Positions 7,045 through 8,609 of a DNA stretch of 8,609 bases are shown one piece after another. This DNA comes from Nitrospiraceae bacterium (GTDB taxonomy: Bacteria > Nitrospirota > Nitrospiria > Nitrospirales > UBA8639). The stretch lies in contig DOFS01000512.1 of assembly GCA_003523945.1 (NCBI GenBank), positions 1 to 8,609 of the forward strand, read 5' to 3'. Position numbers and translations under genes: made by a program. The notes under the pieces are model-generated. The model was not told the DNA's origin, searched no databases, and saw only the letters and a program-made list of their open reading frames with translations. Position 1 is the first letter of the stretch. Every line of letters begins with the position of its first letter.

Positions 7045-7105
7045 CAGTAACCCCCTTTTTCCGGCGTTCTACGCGTGAATACTCCTCAACAGGAGGCTCT
7101 TCGCC

Positions 7106-7846
7106 ATGTCGAGCAGTAAACGACCACCAAAGGAAATTCGGGGGCATCCCCAAGCGGGAGGGACAGCTCCCAATTGGCAGATTGAGGATACCTATCCTCG
7201 TCCCCAGAGTTTGAATGATACATTTTGGCGATGGGAGTTCCTACGCCGGCGTTCAGATTACCGCAAGGATTGGGAACAACATTATTTGCCAACCTATGAT
7301 TTTGATGTGTCCTGTGCCAATGATCCTCAGTATCCCACCCGGTATCGCAAGAAAGTTTTCATGCCGGATCACCCGGCTTTTAAAGCCAGAATGCCCAATT
7401 CATTAGAAAAATATCATCTCAGCGGGCTGCCAAATCCGTCGATTGCGAAACCCTGGATGTTGTCGTTTGATTCGAATTACGGTCGAATTTATTTTGGCCA
7501 AGGTCCAGATTGGCTGGGGGGTGGTGAAGAGGTCAGCTTGTGTTTATCGGAATGGCGAATGGCGGCAGTGTTTGACCTGAAAAAGCCGTTGCCGGCTCAA
7601 ATTGAAAAAATCAAGGCCGATCTTATGGAATGGCAAAAGCATCAAGTAGGCCGAAATCTTGAGCGACGAAAATGTCGTGATGAATGGCCGATGTATTTAC
7701 GGGTGTTGGATGCCGTGGATCTTGGCGTGCCATTTCAGGAAATCGGACGAACCCTCTTCAATATTCCCGATGATGAAATATGTGAAGCGCGAGCCAGGCA
7801 ATTGTATAAAAATGCTTGTCAAATCAGTATACATTTTCCTGTATGA
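7106..7846 (+). CDS. DUF6499/DUF2285-like putative transcriptional regulator
   Basis: A 246-residue soluble protein. Residues 22-57 (Asn-Trp, then PRPQSLNDTFWRWEFLRRRSDYRKDW) match the pattern I recall for the DUF6499 'transcriptional regulator-like' domain: Trp near the start, Trp-Glu-Phe-Leu-Arg-Arg, then a Tyr-Arg-x-Asp-Trp ending. The C-terminal part (about 193-240: WPMYLRVLDAVDLGVPFQEIGRTLFN followed by EARARQLYKNACQI) resembles the helix-turn-helix-like DUF2285 domain, where Leu-Asp-Ala, Gly and Glu-Ile-Gly lie in the first helices. The middle (60-180) holds EEVSLCLSEWRMAAVFDLKKPLPAQIEKI, an arrangement also seen in this group. AGGAGG at 7091-7096 is 9 bases before the ATG, a strong site. 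Such proteins occur in mobile and accessory regions. Here the next gene on the same strand, 110 bases downstream, is a BREX-like ATPase, which suggests it controls a defence operon. DNA binding is inferred, not shown. Confidence 0.65.
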   Translation: MSSSKRPPKEIRGHPQAGGTAPNWQIEDTYPRPQSLNDTFWRWEFLRRRSDYRKDWEQHYLPTYDFDVSCANDPQYPTRYRKKVFMPDHPAFKARMPNSLEKYHLSGLPNPSIAKPWMLSFDSNYGRIYFGQGPDWLGGGEEVSLCLSEWRMAAVFDLKKPLPAQIEKIKADLMEWQKHQVGRNLERRKCRDEWPMYLRVLDAVDLGVPFQEIGRTLFNIPDDEICEARARQLYKNACQISIHFPV

Positions 7847-7956
7847 GGTGTTCAGGGTACGGGAATCTGTCGGGAAATCTTCATGGTCATTGAATCAGGT
7901 GTGGAATGGTGAAAATCTAAAAATTTCATGATGCACATGGGGGATGGAACCGTACA

Positions 7957-8609
7957 ATGAGCAAATTAATTGAGGCCTTAAACCGTTTACAGTCCGTGAG
8001 AACAGAAGAGGGTCTGTCTGCCTCTCCCTCTTCCTTCAATGTCTCTCAACCGGCTAAACAGGAACAACCGCATCGATCAAATTCTAAGCCATCGCTAAAG
8101 GAAACCGTTCACTCGGAGGAGAGCTTAAGATTCAATCTGGATCTCGGTGAATGGTTGAGCATTCTTCACCATGAATACCTTGGGAGTTTCGTCCGTGAGG
8201 GAGGTGGAGCGGTCAAGTTTGCGGTGTTCCCCGGTGAAGACGTCTTGAAAGTCTGTCACCAGGAATTAGAGGGACTGGCCAAACGTGAAGGGTATGTGTT
8301 GGCAAAAGTCGACGCACGATTCACAAAAGCCCACATGATCGAACGGCTGTTTCAGAAGATTGCCAAACAGGTCGATTGGGATGAGATGGCCTATCGGTTT
8401 GTCCAGCGGTTGCTTGAAGCGCATGGGCATCAAATTCCCCCCAAACGCGAAGAATTCTCCTTGCGGCAAGTCGCCATCTTGAATGAACGAAAGGAGCCGA
8501 TGCTCCGGCGGGATATTCAAACGTGGATGGAAAAATCGATTGAAGGCGATTCCGGCCTGTGCCGCGAATTTCGCATGGCGATGATTCGGTTGTGCATGGC
8601 TCAGTTAGA
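7957..8609 (+). CDS. BREX-like ATP-binding protein (DUF2791 family), 3' truncated
   Basis: The frame stays open to the window end, so only the first 217 residues are visible. Residues 1-60 are a short helix (MSKLIEALNRLQ) and a Ser/Pro/Lys/Gln-rich linker. The conserved domain follows: LDLGEWLSILHHEYLGSFVREGGGAVKFAV (61-90), LAKREGYVLAKVDA (107-120), HMIERLFQKIAKQVDW (126-141), and a helical part ending LCREFRMAMIRLCMAQL (201-217). This matches my recollection of proteins labelled 'BREX system ATP-binding domain-containing' (DUF2791, BrxC/BrxD relatives), which act with helicases in anti-phage systems. After Glu-Gly-Gly-x-Ala-Val-Lys-Phe, where a Gly-x-Gly-Lys-Ser/Thr loop occurs in BrxD-like relatives, the sequence reads FPGEDVLK without that motif. 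The ATG at 7957 has only a distant GGGGGA (7939-7944) as ribosome binding site. It is probably in the operon of the upstream regulator. Confidence 0.62.
   Translation, partial: MSKLIEALNRLQSVRTEEGLSASPSSFNVSQPAKQEQPHRSNSKPSLKETVHSEESLRFNLDLGEWLSILHHEYLGSFVREGGGAVKFAVFPGEDVLKVCHQELEGLAKREGYVLAKVDARFTKAHMIERLFQKIAKQVDWDEMAYRFVQRLLEAHGHQIPPKREEFSLRQVAILNERKEPMLRRDIQTWMEKSIEGDSGLCREFRMAMIRLCMAQL

Larger units (their letters stand above)
6329..7105. other. Long intergenic region with at most a tiny ORF
   Basis: This gap of nearly 780 bases separates two divergent genes. It contains the AT-rich leader of the pseudouridine synthase (6360-6450) and a GAGCCC/GGGCTC hairpin at 6506-6524 with no T-run on either side. 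It also contains a possible 43-codon membrane ORF (6739-6870) and a two-part hairpin at 7000-7044. A 101-codon minus-strand frame (6489-6794) starts with GTG after AGGAGA, but its product looks like random translation. TACAAT at 6931-6936 resembles a -10 element for the regulator gene, without a convincing -35. No tRNA or attachment site was recognised. Confidence 0.5.

Noticed and set aside
1..8609. CRISPR array, tRNA genes or insertion sequence ends
   Set aside because: No regularly spaced repeats, no tRNA-like cloverleaf and no transposase or terminal inverted repeats were seen on either strand.

Overview
The window looks like chromosomal DNA of a free-living Gram-negative bacterium. It encodes a periplasmic c-type cytochrome, an outer-membrane beta-barrel and a lipoprotein with a lipobox. 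Base composition is roughly balanced, and several intergenic gaps are long for a bacterium. The cytochrome (single CAVCH motif, membrane anchor, the conserved stretch around GPKLVLGTNGPLRLADPQYQ, late Met ligand) resembles small cytochromes I associate with Nitrospira-type nitrite oxidisers. A low-to-middle GC Nitrospirota, for example a marine Nitrospira, is my best guess, but it is an inference from recall.

Layout. Positions 1-429 have no convincing gene. 430-978 (+) is the membrane-anchored cytochrome c. Two minus-strand envelope genes follow: a small outer-membrane beta-barrel protein (1137-1667) and an 88-residue helical lipoprotein (1945-2211). Upstream of the lipoprotein is a clear minus-strand promoter whose -35 and -10/+1 regions are each covered by a perfect inverted repeat, with two further palindromes nearby. 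2665-3342 (+) encodes a protein related to the N-terminal PD-(D/E)XK-like domain of DUF4268 proteins, but the usual acidic catalytic positions are replaced. It is followed by several hairpins and a probable terminator, then about 500 bases of apparently empty DNA. 3995-5683 (+) is glutaminyl-tRNA synthetase, convergent with an RsuA/RluE-type pseudouridine synthase (5702-6328, -). A further gap of about 780 bases holds at most a 43-residue membrane peptide and a hairpin.

The right end (7106-8609) is the most interesting part. A DUF6499/DUF2285-like putative DNA-binding regulator with a strong ribosome binding site is followed 110 bases later by the start of a protein resembling the DUF2791 / BREX-type ATP-binding family. 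The window ends inside this second gene. Regulator plus BREX-like ATPase suggests the left edge of an anti-phage defence island, with effector genes (helicase, methylase, nuclease) expected beyond position 8609 if that reading is right.

The genes do not form one pathway. The left part is envelope and electron-transport functions, the middle is translation and rRNA housekeeping, and the right end is probable accessory defence DNA. The degraded nuclease-like gene at 2665 may be another accessory insertion.
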